DNA from: Nocardioides marmoriginsengisoli
GTDB lineage: Bacteria; Actinomycetota; Actinomycetes; Propionibacteriales; Nocardioidaceae
Reading direction: 5' to 3'
Assembly (NCBI RefSeq): GCF_003725695.1
Contig: NZ_RJSE01000007.1
Coordinates: 1,366,508-1,430,507 of the forward strand
DNA: 64,000 nucleotides
In this document: positions 12,007 through 20,251 of the stretch, one piece after another
Layout: every line of letters begins with the position of its first letter
How positions within the stretch are numbered: position 1 is the first letter of the stretch
Made by a program: the position numbers and the translations under genes
The notes under the pieces: model-generated
What the model was told of the DNA's origin: nothing
The model's database searches: none
Seen by the model: the letters and a program-made list of their open reading frames with translations, nothing else

Positions 12007-12021
12007 GGCCGGCGCGCCGGC

Positions 12022-12762
12022 TCACATCAGGCCGGGCTCGGGGGACTGGTCGTTGGTCCACTTCTTGAAGAAGTCGTTGGTGACCTCGCCGCTGACCGAG
12101 CCGCAGTACTGCCAGTTGCCGCGCTGCTTGGACTCGTCCGCCTGGTCCTTGTCGTCGGCCGACCACCGGGTCAGCGCGATGTGCTTGCCCTCGGGGAAGG
12201 CCGCCCCGTCGGAGGGGTGCCACGGTGCGGCGATGAAGCGCTCCTGCGCGTCCTGGTACTTCTCCGCGATGGACTTGAGGTTGTCCATCTCGGCCTTGTC
12301 CTTGGCCGCGGTGTCGTCGTACCAGGCGATCACGTAGCCGTGCTCGAGGTTGTGCACCAGCTCGGCCACCTCGGGACGGTCGTCGGCACCGTAGAACGGC
12401 CGGCCGAACGGCGCCGCGGCGGGACGGTGCGGACCGAACGACGGCGGGGCGTCGGCGTACGTGATCGGCTGCGGTGCGCTGATGTGCGTCTGGGACTTGT
12501 CCGTCGGCTTGGTGAGGATCGCGTCGCAGTCGGCAGCGGCGGCCGCCTTGCCGAGCTCGGTGATCGCCTTGGCGGCGCGTTCCTTCTTCTCGTTGTTCGA
12601 CTGGATCGCCTTCCAGCTCGCGGTCCCGATCAGGGCGGCCACGATGAGCACGCAGACGCCGAGGATGGCGAAGCTGCGGGTGCGCTCCTTGCGCTGCTGG
12701 TCCTGACGCATCTTCTCGACCATTGCGCGACGCTCGAGATTCTTCGGGTTCTTTTTGGCCAC
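12022..12762 (-). CDS. DUF3105 family membrane-anchored protein
   Basis: A 246-residue protein with a basic N-terminus, one membrane segment at about residues 31-50 (FAILGVCVLIVAALIG) and a large outer domain. The domain holds the DUF3105 marks: PPSFGPH followed by FGRPFYG, then VHNLEHGYVIAWYDD. The GTG at 12762 is used; the longer open frame runs into cofE. It lies 38 bases after cofE on the same strand, so co-transcription with the F420 genes is likely, but no functional link is known. Function unknown. Confidence 0.8.
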   Translation of the reverse strand: MAKKNPKNLERRAMVEKMRQDQQRKERTRSFAILGVCVLIVAALIGTASWKAIQSNNEKKERAAKAITELGKAAAAADCDAILTKPTDKSQTHISAPQPITYADAPPSFGPHRPAAAPFGRPFYGADDRPEVAELVHNLEHGYVIAWYDDTAAKDKAEMDNLKSIAEKYQDAQERFIAAPWHPSDGAAFPEGKHIALTRWSADDKDQADESKQRGNWQYCGSVSGEVTNDFFKKWTNDQSPEPGLM

Positions 12763-12800
12763 GGGGCTGCTCTCTCTGGGCGGGGCGGATCGGTGGAAGT

Positions 12801-13742
12801 CTACGAAAGTGGAGCAAGCCGCGTGCGGGTCTCCGAGGACTGGTCGGATCCTACGGTCCACCCGAACGCGAACAGCAGCGCGCCCAGCCGTACGTCGTCG
12901 GCCGGCGCGGCGACAGCGACGCCGGTGCCCTCCGGCTCGGCGGTGAACCCGCACGCCCCCAGCGCGTCGAGCAGGTCCGCGGCCAGCGCCGGAGCTCCGA
13001 ACGGCGTGCGATCGGTGCCGGCCAGGGCGGCCGCCACGGCCTCGCGGCTGCCCAGCCCGAACATGTCGGTTCCGACCTCCCGGACCAGGCTGCGCGCGCC
13101 CGGACCGTGCTCACCCGGCGCCAGCACCCGCTCCGCGAGACCTCGTACGACGGTCAGCGGCCGGCCGCCGAGCTTGCCGCTGACGACCTCGGCGATGCCG
13201 GCGATCTCGTCGGCCACCGCCGGCGCTGTCACCGCGAGCGGGTTGCCGTAGGAGTCGGTGCGCCCGTCGAAGGAGACCATCGGCTCGATCCCCGCCGCAC
13301 CGATCGCCAGGTCGGTCTGCCCGTGCCGCCAGGCCCGGCCGGCGGTGTCGCTGATCAGCACGGCGATGTTCAGGCCGGTGCGCTGGTGCACCGCTTCCCG
13401 CAGCGCGCGAGCGGTCGCGTCCGGGTCCAGCGGCAGCAGCACCAGCAGGCCCGGCTCGACGTTGGACGCGTCGATGCCGGCGGCGGCCATCACCAGGCCC
13501 AGGTGGTTCTCGACGATGCTGGTCGGCCCGCGGCGGGCCACCAGGCGGACGGTCTCGGCAACGATCGCCTCGTCCCGATCGCCACGGACCACCCGGCCCT
13601 CGGCCTTGCTGACGATCTTGCTCGTCAGCACCACGACGTCGCCGTCGCGCAGGTCGCCGCGCTCGACGACGAGCGCAGCGAGGTCGGTCCCCGCGACGAC
13701 CTCGCCGATCCCGTCCGGCGAGGTGACCTGCAGGTCGGTCAC
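12801..13742 (-). CDS. cofE: Coenzyme F420-0:L-glutamate ligase (CofE/FbiB N-domain)
   Basis: Adds glutamate to F420-0 with GTP. Family motifs include GDVVVLTSKIVSKAEGR, ISDTAGRAWRHGQTD and AIGAAGIEP. The protein has 313 residues: a CofE domain to about 245 and a ~65-residue tail. Mycobacterial FbiB carries a full nitroreductase-like FMN domain at this place (about 200 residues). Here only the linker-like VREVGTDMFGLGSREAV resembles its start, and the rest is unlike it. The GTG at 13742 overlaps the cofD stop by 4 bases (GTGA), so translation is coupled. Confidence 0.9.
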   Translation of the reverse strand: MTDLQVTSPDGIGEVVAGTDLAALVVERGDLRDGDVVVLTSKIVSKAEGRVVRGDRDEAIVAETVRLVARRGPTSIVENHLGLVMAAAGIDASNVEPGLLVLLPLDPDATARALREAVHQRTGLNIAVLISDTAGRAWRHGQTDLAIGAAGIEPMVSFDGRTDSYGNPLAVTAPAVADEIAGIAEVVSGKLGGRPLTVVRGLAERVLAPGEHGPGARSLVREVGTDMFGLGSREAVAAALAGTDRTPFGAPALAADLLDALGACGFTAEPEGTGVAVAAPADDVRLGALLFAFGWTVGSDQSSETRTRLAPLS

Positions 13743-14755
13743 AAGCCGGCCAGGTCCAGCAGCGCCGTCACCATGTCGGCGGTGGCGTCGTGGTCGGTCA
13801 TCATCAGCGGGACCGCGTTCGCCTTGATCCCGGCGGCCTCGATCCGGGCCACCGCGCCGGCGTCCACGGTGTCGACCAGCCAGCCGTCGATGACGCCGCC
13901 GTTCGCGCGGGCGCCGTAGTGCTCGGCCACCGCGGCCGCCGAGACCTCGACACCGATGATGCCGAGCAGCTGACGGGCCATCCCGCGGACGTGGTCGTCG
14001 CCGACGATGCCGGAGACGCCGTACACGGGCGCGGGCGTGCCGGCGAGCGCGTCCCGGACGCCGGGGACCGCGAGGATCGCGCCGACCGAGACCACCGGGT
14101 TGGACGGCGGCAGGATCACCAGGTCGGTGTCGGTGATCGCCTCGAGGACGCCCGGGCCGGGGGTGGCCTCGTCGGCACCGATCTGCACGACCGCGTGCGC
14201 CGGCACGTTCGCCTGGTGCCGGATCCAGTACTCCTGGAAGTGCACCGCGCGGCGCTCGTCGGTGTCCGGGTCGTCGATCACCACGTGGGTCTCGATCCGG
14301 TCGTCGGACATCGGCAGCAAGCGAACGCCGGGTTGCCATCGGCGGCAGAGCGCCTCGGTCACCGCGGAGAGCGGGTAGCCGGCGTCCAGCATCTGGGTAC
14401 GGACCAGGTGGGTCGCCAGGTCCTTGTCGCCGAGGCCGAACCAGGTCGGCTCCACGCCGTAGGCGGCCAGCTCCTCCTTGGCGTGCCAGGTCTCGCCGGT
14501 ACGGCCCCAGCCGCGCTCGGTGTCGATGCCGTCGCCGAGGGTGTACATCACGGTGTCGAGGTCGGGGCAGACCTTCAGGCCGTGCAGCCAGATGTCGTCA
14601 CCGGTGTTGGCGATCACGGTGACCGCGGTGTCCGCGCCGGAGCGCTCGATCAGGCGCAGGACGCCCTGGATGAACCGGGCTCCGCCGACGCCGCCGGACA
14701 GCACGGTGATGCGTGCCGGGAGGGTGCGAGCGGGGCCGGAGGAAGCAGAAGTCAT
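13739..14755 (-). CDS. cofD: 2-phospho-L-lactate/PEP transferase of F420 synthesis
   Basis: Transfers the lactyl/enolpyruvyl phosphate unit to the deazaflavin Fo, giving (dehydro-)F420-0. It has 338 residues, close to mycobacterial FbiA (331). The start region ITVLSGGVGGARFIQGVL holds the nucleotide loop, and TVIANTGDDIWLHGLKVCPDLDT is the family hallmark; LPPSNPVVSVG follows later. The ATG at 14755 (MTSASSGPAR) is favoured over the longer frame that extends into the whiB promoter. First gene of the leftward cofD-cofE-DUF3105 operon, divergent from the whiB2-like gene. Confidence 0.93.
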   Translation of the reverse strand: MTSASSGPARTLPARITVLSGGVGGARFIQGVLRLIERSGADTAVTVIANTGDDIWLHGLKVCPDLDTVMYTLGDGIDTERGWGRTGETWHAKEELAAYGVEPTWFGLGDKDLATHLVRTQMLDAGYPLSAVTEALCRRWQPGVRLLPMSDDRIETHVVIDDPDTDERRAVHFQEYWIRHQANVPAHAVVQIGADEATPGPGVLEAITDTDLVILPPSNPVVSVGAILAVPGVRDALAGTPAPVYGVSGIVGDDHVRGMARQLLGIIGVEVSAAAVAEHYGARANGGVIDGWLVDTVDAGAVARIEAAGIKANAVPLMMTDHDATADMVTALLDLAGL

Positions 14756-14799
14756 GGCAGAAGTGTGGCCCCTGGTGAATTTCATTAGCAGATCGGGGC

Positions 14800-14844
14800 T
14801 TGACTTCGAGGGCGCGACAGGCATGTAATCACATCAGTGTGATT
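14800..14844 (+). promoter_or_regulatory. whiB promoter with overlapping dyad operator
   Basis: TTGACT (14800-14805) and TGTAAT (14824-14829) are spaced by 18 bases and make a good housekeeping promoter. AATCACA (14827-14833) and TGTGATT (14838-14844) form a perfect 7-bp dyad with a 4-base spacer, overlapping the -10 and the expected start site. This placement fits repression. The arm length and spacing equal those of the array before the amidase gene (core AATnACA and TGTnATT). Confidence 0.65.
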
Positions 14845-14865
14845 TTCCAGTCCGACACTCGTCGG

Positions 14866-14886
14866 GTGAGGAAGGTCACTCCTCAC
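14866..14886 (+). promoter_or_regulatory. Hairpin in the whiB leader
   Basis: GTGAGGA (14866-14872) and TCCTCAC (14880-14886) form a perfect 7-bp stem with a 7-base loop in the presumed 5' untranslated region. It ends 44 bases before the start codon, so it does not mask the ribosome site directly. Confidence 0.45.
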
Positions 14887-14930
14887 ACAAATCGCGGCCC
14901 GTCAGGGTTGCTGGGTCGAAGGGGAACAAG

Positions 14931-15185
14931 ATGCGCGAGCTGTATCTGCTCGAGGGGGACGTAGACGAGGCCGGTTGGCAGGAGCGGGCCCTGTGCGCCC
15001 AGACCGACCCCGAGGCGTTCTTCCCGGAAAAGGGTGGCTCCACCCGCGAGGCCAAGCGTGTCTGCCTCACCTGCGACGTCCGCGGCGACTGCCTGGAGTA
15101 CGCGCTGGGCAACGACGAGCGCTTCGGCATCTGGGGCGGACTCTCGGAGCGCGAGAGGCGCAAGCTCAAGAAGAGGGCAGTCTGA
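14931..15185 (+). CDS. whiB2: WhiB-family iron-sulfur regulator (WhiB2/WhmD-like)
   Basis: An 84-residue redox- or NO-sensitive transcription factor with a 4Fe-4S cluster. The four ligands are Cys22, Cys45, Cys48 and Cys54 (C-x2-C-x5-C after the first Cys), followed by the GIWGG turn at 66-70 and a basic C-terminus (RERRKLKKRAV). GAAGGGGA precedes the ATG. Its place next to the F420 genes and before the DUF5719/DUF3499/manB block matches mycobacterial whiB2 (Rv3260c), a gene linked to septation. That orthology is inferred from context. The promoter carries a perfect dyad. Confidence 0.9.
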   Translation: MRELYLLEGDVDEAGWQERALCAQTDPEAFFPEKGGSTREAKRVCLTCDVRGDCLEYALGNDERFGIWGGLSERERRKLKKRAV

Positions 15186-15218
15186 CGCACGTGGGGTGAC
15201 CCCCTAGGCTGACCCCTC

Positions 15219-17951
15219 GTGAAGGTCACCGCGCTCCTGGTCAGCCACAACGGTGCCCGCTGGCTCCCGGCGGTGCTCCGCGGCCTCGGAGAGCAGACCC
15301 GGGGGATCGACGCGATCGTCGCCGTCGATACCGGCTCGGCCGACGACTCGCCCGCCCTCGTGGAGGAAGCCACCGGTACCCCGGTGATCCGGCTCGACCC
15401 CCGGACGCCGTACGCCGAATCGGTGCGCATCGCTCTCGCCGAGGCCGATCCGGCCGAGCCCGACGAGTGGGTCTGGCTGCTGCACGACGACTCCAACCCG
15501 GAGCCGTCCTGCCTGGAGACGCTGGTCGCGGCCGCCGAGACAGCGCCGGCCGACCTCGCCGTCCTCGGCCCGAAGCTGCGCGAGTGGCCGTCCCTCAAGC
15601 GCCTCCTCGAGGTCGGCGTGACCCTGACCGGGACCGGCCAGCGCGAGACCGGCCTGGAGCGCGGCGAGTACGACCAGGGCCAGCACGACGAGCCGCACCA
15701 GGTGCTGGCGGTCAACACCGCCGGGATGCTGGTCCGCCGCAGCGTGCTGGAGTCCGTGGGGCTCGACCAGTACCTGCCGGTCTTCGGGACCGACGTCGAC
15801 TTCGGCTGGCGGGTCGCGCGGGCCGGGTACGTCACCCGGGTCGTCCCGGATGCCGTCGTCTTCCACCTCGAGGCGTCGCGCCGCGGCCGCCGCGAGTCCG
15901 AGCTCGTCGACCACCCGGGACGGCAGGAGCGCGAGGGCGCGCAGTACACGCTGCTGGTCAACAGCCCCGGCTGGACGATCCCGTTCCGGTCGGCCCGGAT
16001 GATCCTCGGCGGCCTGCTGCGGGCGCTCGGCCTGCTGCTCGTCCGGGCACCCGGCGAGGCAGCCGACGAGATCGCCGCCCTGCTCGACATCTTCAGCCAC
16101 CCGCGCCGGATCCTGCGGGCCCGCAAGGCCCGGGCCGGTACGGCGAAGGTCGAGCACCGCGAGATCCGCGGGTTGCTCGCCCCGTTCTGGCTGCCCTACC
16201 GGCACGGGCTCGACTACCTCACCGATATCGGGGTGGCGATCGCGAACAGCGTGCGCGACGAGGCGGCCCGCCGGCGCCCGGCGGGGGTCACCGACGAGAC
16301 CCCCTGGTTCTTGCGGGTGCTCCGCTCGCCGGTGGTCTGGGCGGTGCTGATCGGTCTGGTCGCCGGACGCGCCTACTTCGGCGGCGGTCTGCTGCAGGGC
16401 GGCGCGCTGCTCCCGGTGCCCGACGGGGTCGGCCACTGGTGGCAGATCTGGGGCGGCTGGCGGCACTCGCTGGGCACCGGGTCGCACGCCCCGGGGCCGG
16501 CGTACCTGCTCCCGCTCGCGGTCCTCGGCACCCTGATGCTCGGACACGTCGGGGCCGTGATCAACCTGATCTTCCTGCTCGCCGTCCCGGTCGCGTTCGT
16601 CGGCGCGCTGCGGTTCCTGCGCCGGCTCTCCACCGGCTCGCTCGCCCCGCTCTGGGGGGCTGCGACGTACGCGTTGCTCCCGGTGCTCTCCGGCGCGGTC
16701 GGTCAGGGCCGACTGGGCACGGTCGTCGGCGCGGCGATCCTGCCCTGGCTGGCCACCGCGGCGCTCGGGCTCGGCACCCCGCTGGCGGCGTGGCGGGTCG
16801 CGATCCTCGCCGGCCTGCTGATCGCCTTCGTTCCTCCCGCCTGGTTGGTGCTGGTGCTGGTGGCGCTCTTCGCCCTGGTCGGCGGATCCGCCGTCGGCCG
16901 TCGCCGCGAGCTCGCGATCATCACGCTGGTGCCGTTGCTGCTGAACCTGCCCTGGGTGATCGGCACCCTGCGAGCCCCGGGCGCCTGGCTGGTCGAGGCC
17001 GGTCGTGCCGCGGCGCTGCCGGCGGAGCCGTCGTTCTGGGACCTCCTTCTGGGACGCACCGGGGGAGTGGCCGAGGCGCCGGGCTGGATCGCGATCGGGC
17101 TGCCGATCGCCGCCCTGATCGCCTTCGTCCGGCCCGACACCCGCAGCCGGGTGCTGAGGGTGTGGGTGGTCGTCCTGGCCGCGACCGTCGTGCTGGCCGC
17201 CACGTCCCGGGTCCCGGTGACGCTGCCCGGCATCTCCGTCGAGTTCCGGCCGTGGCCCGGGTTCCTGCTGATCCTGATCCAGGCCGGGTTCGTGCTCGCG
17301 GCGGCGATCGCCGCCGACGGCGCGGTCAAGCTGATCTCCGACGCCAGCTTCACCTGGCGGCAACCGCTCGCCGCGATCACCTGCGCGCTGGCGGTGGCCG
17401 CTCCGGTGCTCGGCCTCGGCTGGTGGCTCGGGCACCCGGACGGGATCCTCGAGCGGGGGCCGTCGAAGACCATCCCGACGTACATGCAGGAGCTGGCACT
17501 GGGCAACGAGCGCAGTGCGGTGCTGCGGATCACCGGCGGTGTCCGGCACGGCATCGAGTACCAGGTGCTCCGCTCCGGCCCGCAGCGCCTCGGCGACGAC
17601 GGCGTGCTGGCGATGACGCCGACGAACAGCGGGTTCCAGCGCCTGGTCGAGCAGCTGCTCTCCTCGCCGCGCCCCGAGGACGCGGCCGAGCTGGCGTCGT
17701 ACGGGGTCAAGTACGTGTACGCGCCGGCCCCGGTCGCCGGGGTCGTCAGCGGCGGCTTCGACGCGGCGGCGGGATTCGGCGGGGCCAGCGGTCCGGCGCG
17801 CGGTTCGCGGGCCTGGGTGGTCCTGGACGACACCAACCTCGAGGCGGTCGCCGACGACCGGGCCTGGTTGCGGCCGGTCTGGGCCGCGGTGAGCCTGATC
17901 GCGCTGCTGACCTGCGCGGTCCTGGCGGCGCCGGAACGGCGGCGACGATGA
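15219..17951 (+). CDS. Large membrane glycosyltransferase, GT2 domain plus multi-TM region
   Basis: A 910-residue protein. Residues 1-240 form a GT-A domain (LLVSHNGARWLPAVL, VDTGSADDSP, LLHDDSNPEP as metal site, and FGTDVDFGWRV). From about 370 to 730 there are a dozen or so hydrophobic segments, and the last ~170 residues form an outer domain before a final membrane segment (LIALLTCAVLAAPE). This architecture is common in actinobacteria at this locus, next to whiB and a DUF5719 gene. It probably transfers sugars to an envelope polymer, with donor and acceptor unknown. It starts 33 bases after whiB and ends with an ATGA overlap on the DUF5719 gene. Confidence 0.85.
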   Translation: MKVTALLVSHNGARWLPAVLRGLGEQTRGIDAIVAVDTGSADDSPALVEEATGTPVIRLDPRTPYAESVRIALAEADPAEPDEWVWLLHDDSNPEPSCLETLVAAAETAPADLAVLGPKLREWPSLKRLLEVGVTLTGTGQRETGLERGEYDQGQHDEPHQVLAVNTAGMLVRRSVLESVGLDQYLPVFGTDVDFGWRVARAGYVTRVVPDAVVFHLEASRRGRRESELVDHPGRQEREGAQYTLLVNSPGWTIPFRSARMILGGLLRALGLLLVRAPGEAADEIAALLDIFSHPRRILRARKARAGTAKVEHREIRGLLAPFWLPYRHGLDYLTDIGVAIANSVRDEAARRRPAGVTDETPWFLRVLRSPVVWAVLIGLVAGRAYFGGGLLQGGALLPVPDGVGHWWQIWGGWRHSLGTGSHAPGPAYLLPLAVLGTLMLGHVGAVINLIFLLAVPVAFVGALRFLRRLSTGSLAPLWGAATYALLPVLSGAVGQGRLGTVVGAAILPWLATAALGLGTPLAAWRVAILAGLLIAFVPPAWLVLVLVALFALVGGSAVGRRRELAIITLVPLLLNLPWVIGTLRAPGAWLVEAGRAAALPAEPSFWDLLLGRTGGVAEAPGWIAIGLPIAALIAFVRPDTRSRVLRVWVVVLAATVVLAATSRVPVTLPGISVEFRPWPGFLLILIQAGFVLAAAIAADGAVKLISDASFTWRQPLAAITCALAVAAPVLGLGWWLGHPDGILERGPSKTIPTYMQELALGNERSAVLRITGGVRHGIEYQVLRSGPQRLGDDGVLAMTPTNSGFQRLVEQLLSSPRPEDAAELASYGVKYVYAPAPVAGVVSGGFDAAAGFGGASGPARGSRAWVVLDDTNLEAVADDRAWLRPVWAAVSLIALLTCAVLAAPERRRR

Positions 17952-19273
17952 CCACCGCGCCCGGACGCCGGGCTACCAATCGGGCCACCACCAAGCCCGA
18001 CCGCACCGCGGTCCTCGGGGTGATGCTGGTCGGCCTCACCGTCGTGATGCTCACTCTGGCCGGGAACACCCCCTCCGGCATCGGCCGTGCGGTCGACCCG
18101 GGATCGCGGGTCAAACTCGACGAGCGGATCTTCACCTGCACCGGCGGGATCAAAGGGAGCGTGGCCCGTACCGGTGACCTGACTACCGGGCTGTCCGCGG
18201 ACCTCGCCGTCGAGGCGGGGCCGCGGCGGTTCGACGTCGACACCGACCTGGCGCAGGGCGCCTTCGCGGGTCAGCAGGCGCGGACGTCGAAGACGCTGGC
18301 CTGGACGCCGTGCCCGGAGCCGCGGGCGCGCTGGTGGTTCGTCGGCGCCGGTGCCGCGGCCGTCACCCACGACAGCGTGCTCACCGTCAGCAACCCGCGC
18401 TCCGGTGCCGCGGTGATCGACATCGACGTGTTCGGGCCCGAGGGCGTCGTCGCCTCACCGGGCCTGCACGGGATCACCCTCGCCGCCGGCGCGACCCGGT
18501 CCTTCGACCTGGCCCGGACGGCGCCGCTGGTCGGCAACCTGGCCTTCCGGGTGCTGGCGAAGCGCGGGCTGGTGGCGGCCTCGGTCGCCGACCGGTTCGC
18601 ACTCGGCGGAATCGGCTCCGAGGTGGACGAGTGGCTGCCCGCCCAGTCCCTGCCCGCCGCGGAGATCACCCTTGCCGGCCTGCCGGCCAAGCCGACCACG
18701 GCGGCGCTGATGGTGGTCAATCCCGGCGAGGTCGACGCGATCGCCCGGGTCAAGGTGATCGGCGCGACCGGAACCTTCGCCCCCAAGGACCTGCTGCCGG
18801 TGACGATCCCGCCGAAGTCGGTGGCGACGGTGCCGATCCGGACCGTCCTCGACGGCACCCCGATGGCGCTGCAGATCTCGGCGAGCCGTCCGGTCACGGC
18901 GACGGTCCGCTCGATCAAGGGCGGGGACGTCGCGTTCGCCACCGGCGTCCGGGTGATTCGCGGCAGTACCGCCGTGGTGCTCCCGGACGGCTCCGGCCAG
19001 CTGGTGCTCTCCTCGCTGCGGACCGGCGCCGGACTCCGGGTCGCCACCTACGACGCCGCCGGCAAGGTGCTGGGGGACCGCACCGTCAAGGTTCCTGCCC
19101 GGACCAGCGTGCCGGTGCGGCTGCCCGCGAAAGCCCGCTACCTGCGCCTGGTCTCCGACCGGGCGGACGTTGTCGGCGGGTTCGTGATCGAGGGTGAGCG
19201 GGGCATCACCGCCGCCGGCGTGCTGCCGGCGATCAGGTCCATCCGGTTGCCGCAGGTGCGCCCGGGCTGGTGA
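17948..19273 (+). CDS. DUF5719 family exported protein
   Basis: A 441-residue protein with an N-terminal membrane anchor (AVLGVMLVGLTVVMLTLAG, about residues 23-41) and an outer domain built of beta-rich repeats, for example LMVVNPGEVDAIARVKV and LTVSNPRSGAAVIDIDV. No catalytic motif is seen. It is coupled to the membrane glycosyltransferase by an ATGA overlap, which suggests they act together at the cell surface. The open frame extends far upstream, but that part is the shadow of the glycosyltransferase. Function unknown. Confidence 0.82.
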   Translation: MTTAPGRRATNRATTKPDRTAVLGVMLVGLTVVMLTLAGNTPSGIGRAVDPGSRVKLDERIFTCTGGIKGSVARTGDLTTGLSADLAVEAGPRRFDVDTDLAQGAFAGQQARTSKTLAWTPCPEPRARWWFVGAGAAAVTHDSVLTVSNPRSGAAVIDIDVFGPEGVVASPGLHGITLAAGATRSFDLARTAPLVGNLAFRVLAKRGLVAASVADRFALGGIGSEVDEWLPAQSLPAAEITLAGLPAKPTTAALMVVNPGEVDAIARVKVIGATGTFAPKDLLPVTIPPKSVATVPIRTVLDGTPMALQISASRPVTATVRSIKGGDVAFATGVRVIRGSTAVVLPDGSGQLVLSSLRTGAGLRVATYDAAGKVLGDRTVKVPARTSVPVRLPAKARYLRLVSDRADVVGGFVIEGERGITAAGVLPAIRSIRLPQVRPGW

Positions 19274-19274
19274 G

Positions 19275-19703
19275 TCAGTCCGCCTCGTAGCCGGGGTGGA
19301 CATCCTCGGCGGGGATCCCGAGGACTTCCGCGACCTGCTCCACGATCACGGTCAGCAGCAGCGTCTCCAGCTCGAGCACGCCTTCGGCACGGTGCTCCAG
19401 CGGACGCCGGAAGAGGACCAGCCGTGGGCCGCCGGCAGCGGACTTCTCGACGTACGAGGCGAGCGGGACGCTGGTGTTCGACCAGCCGGCCGGGATCACC
19501 GGGACCTCCTCGACCGCCAGCTCGAGGTCGCCGAGCCGGTCCAGCCACGGCGCCACCACGACCCGCATCACCCGGAGCGCGATGTCGTCGAAGCGCTCGG
19601 ACCGGGTCCGGGCCGCCGGCACGCCCTTCGGTGCCCACGGGCCCTTGCCGAACGCGGGCCCACGCATGCCGCGGTCGTGGCGGTCACGGATCCTCGAACT
19701 CAC
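19275..19703 (-). CDS. Zincin-like metallopeptidase family protein with degenerate motif
   Basis: A 142-residue protein of the small PF06262-type family found beside DUF3499 in actinobacteria (mycobacterial Rv3259). Family features are VEEVPVIPAGW, then RLVLFRRPLEHRA and a C-terminal helix. The helix that normally carries HExxH reads IVEQVAEVLGI, so only the Glu (122) remains and both His are replaced (Val121, Ala125). It is therefore probably not a classical zinc peptidase. GTG start; it ends one base after the DUF5719 stop in convergent orientation and is divergent from the DUF3499 gene. Confidence 0.78.
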   Translation of the reverse strand: MSSRIRDRHDRGMRGPAFGKGPWAPKGVPAARTRSERFDDIALRVMRVVVAPWLDRLGDLELAVEEVPVIPAGWSNTSVPLASYVEKSAAGGPRLVLFRRPLEHRAEGVLELETLLLTVIVEQVAEVLGIPAEDVHPGYEAD

Positions 19704-19752
19704 GCCGCGAGCCTAGTCCTGCCCGGGGGCGGCGGCGGGTAGCCTCACGCCT

Positions 19753-20103
19753 GTGAGTCTTCGTCACTGTTCGCGTACGGCGTGCGGCCGCGCTGCCGCC
19801 ACGACCCTGACCTACGTGTACGCCGACCAGACCGCCGTCCTCGGCCCGCTCGCCACCTACGCCGAGCCGCACGCGTACGACCTCTGCGAGGTGCACAGCG
19901 AGCGGCTCAGCGCACCCCGCGGCTGGGAGGTCCTCCGGCTGGTCCAGGACGACCCGCACGCGCACTCCTCCGACGACCTCCTCGCCCTCGCCGACGCGGT
20001 CCGCGAGGCAGCCCAGCCGCGCCCTGCCGCGGTGCGGGAGCCGGTCGACGCCCACGAAGGCACCCGGCGCGGTCACCTGAGGGCGCTGCGCTCGGAGGAG
20101 TAG
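19753..20103 (+). CDS. DUF3499 family zinc-ribbon-like protein
   Basis: A 116-residue protein of the actinobacterial DUF3499 family (mycobacterial Rv3258c). Two Cys near the N-terminus (CSRTACGRAA) and a later YDLCEVHSERL give a possible CxxxxC...CxxH metal site. The C-terminal third is charged and poorly conserved. GTG start, 49 bases from the divergent metallopeptidase-like gene. Function unknown; the family always travels with whiB2, manB and the neighbours seen here. Confidence 0.85.
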   Translation: MSLRHCSRTACGRAAATTLTYVYADQTAVLGPLATYAEPHAYDLCEVHSERLSAPRGWEVLRLVQDDPHAHSSDDLLALADAVREAAQPRPAAVREPVDAHEGTRRGHLRALRSEE

Positions 20104-20219
20104 GCGCGGTTCATCGCCGAGGAGACCAACCGAGCTCGTCGACGCGTCCTCCGTCGCAGAAGGATGGCGCAAGGATGCGTTCCCAGAAATAGTTCTCCAC
20201 AAATTGCGAAGAGCCCTTC

Positions 20220-20239
20220 TCTCGAACAGGTGTTCGAGA
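20220..20239 (+). promoter_or_regulatory. SOS box (LexA operator)
   Basis: TCTCGAACA (20220-20228) and TGTTCGAGA (20231-20239) form a perfect 9-bp dyad with a 2-base spacer. The core TCGAAC-N4-GTTCGA matches the actinobacterial LexA consensus exactly. It ends 12 bases before the start codon of the DUF222/HNH gene. Confidence 0.85.
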
Positions 20240-20251
20240 AACGATGGACGC

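Noticed and set aside
15467-17947. Long upstream extension of the DUF5719 frame
   Set aside because: It lies wholly within the glycosyltransferase gene in another frame and is Arg/Pro-rich; the DUF5719 start at 17948 is supported by ATGA coupling and a membrane anchor.
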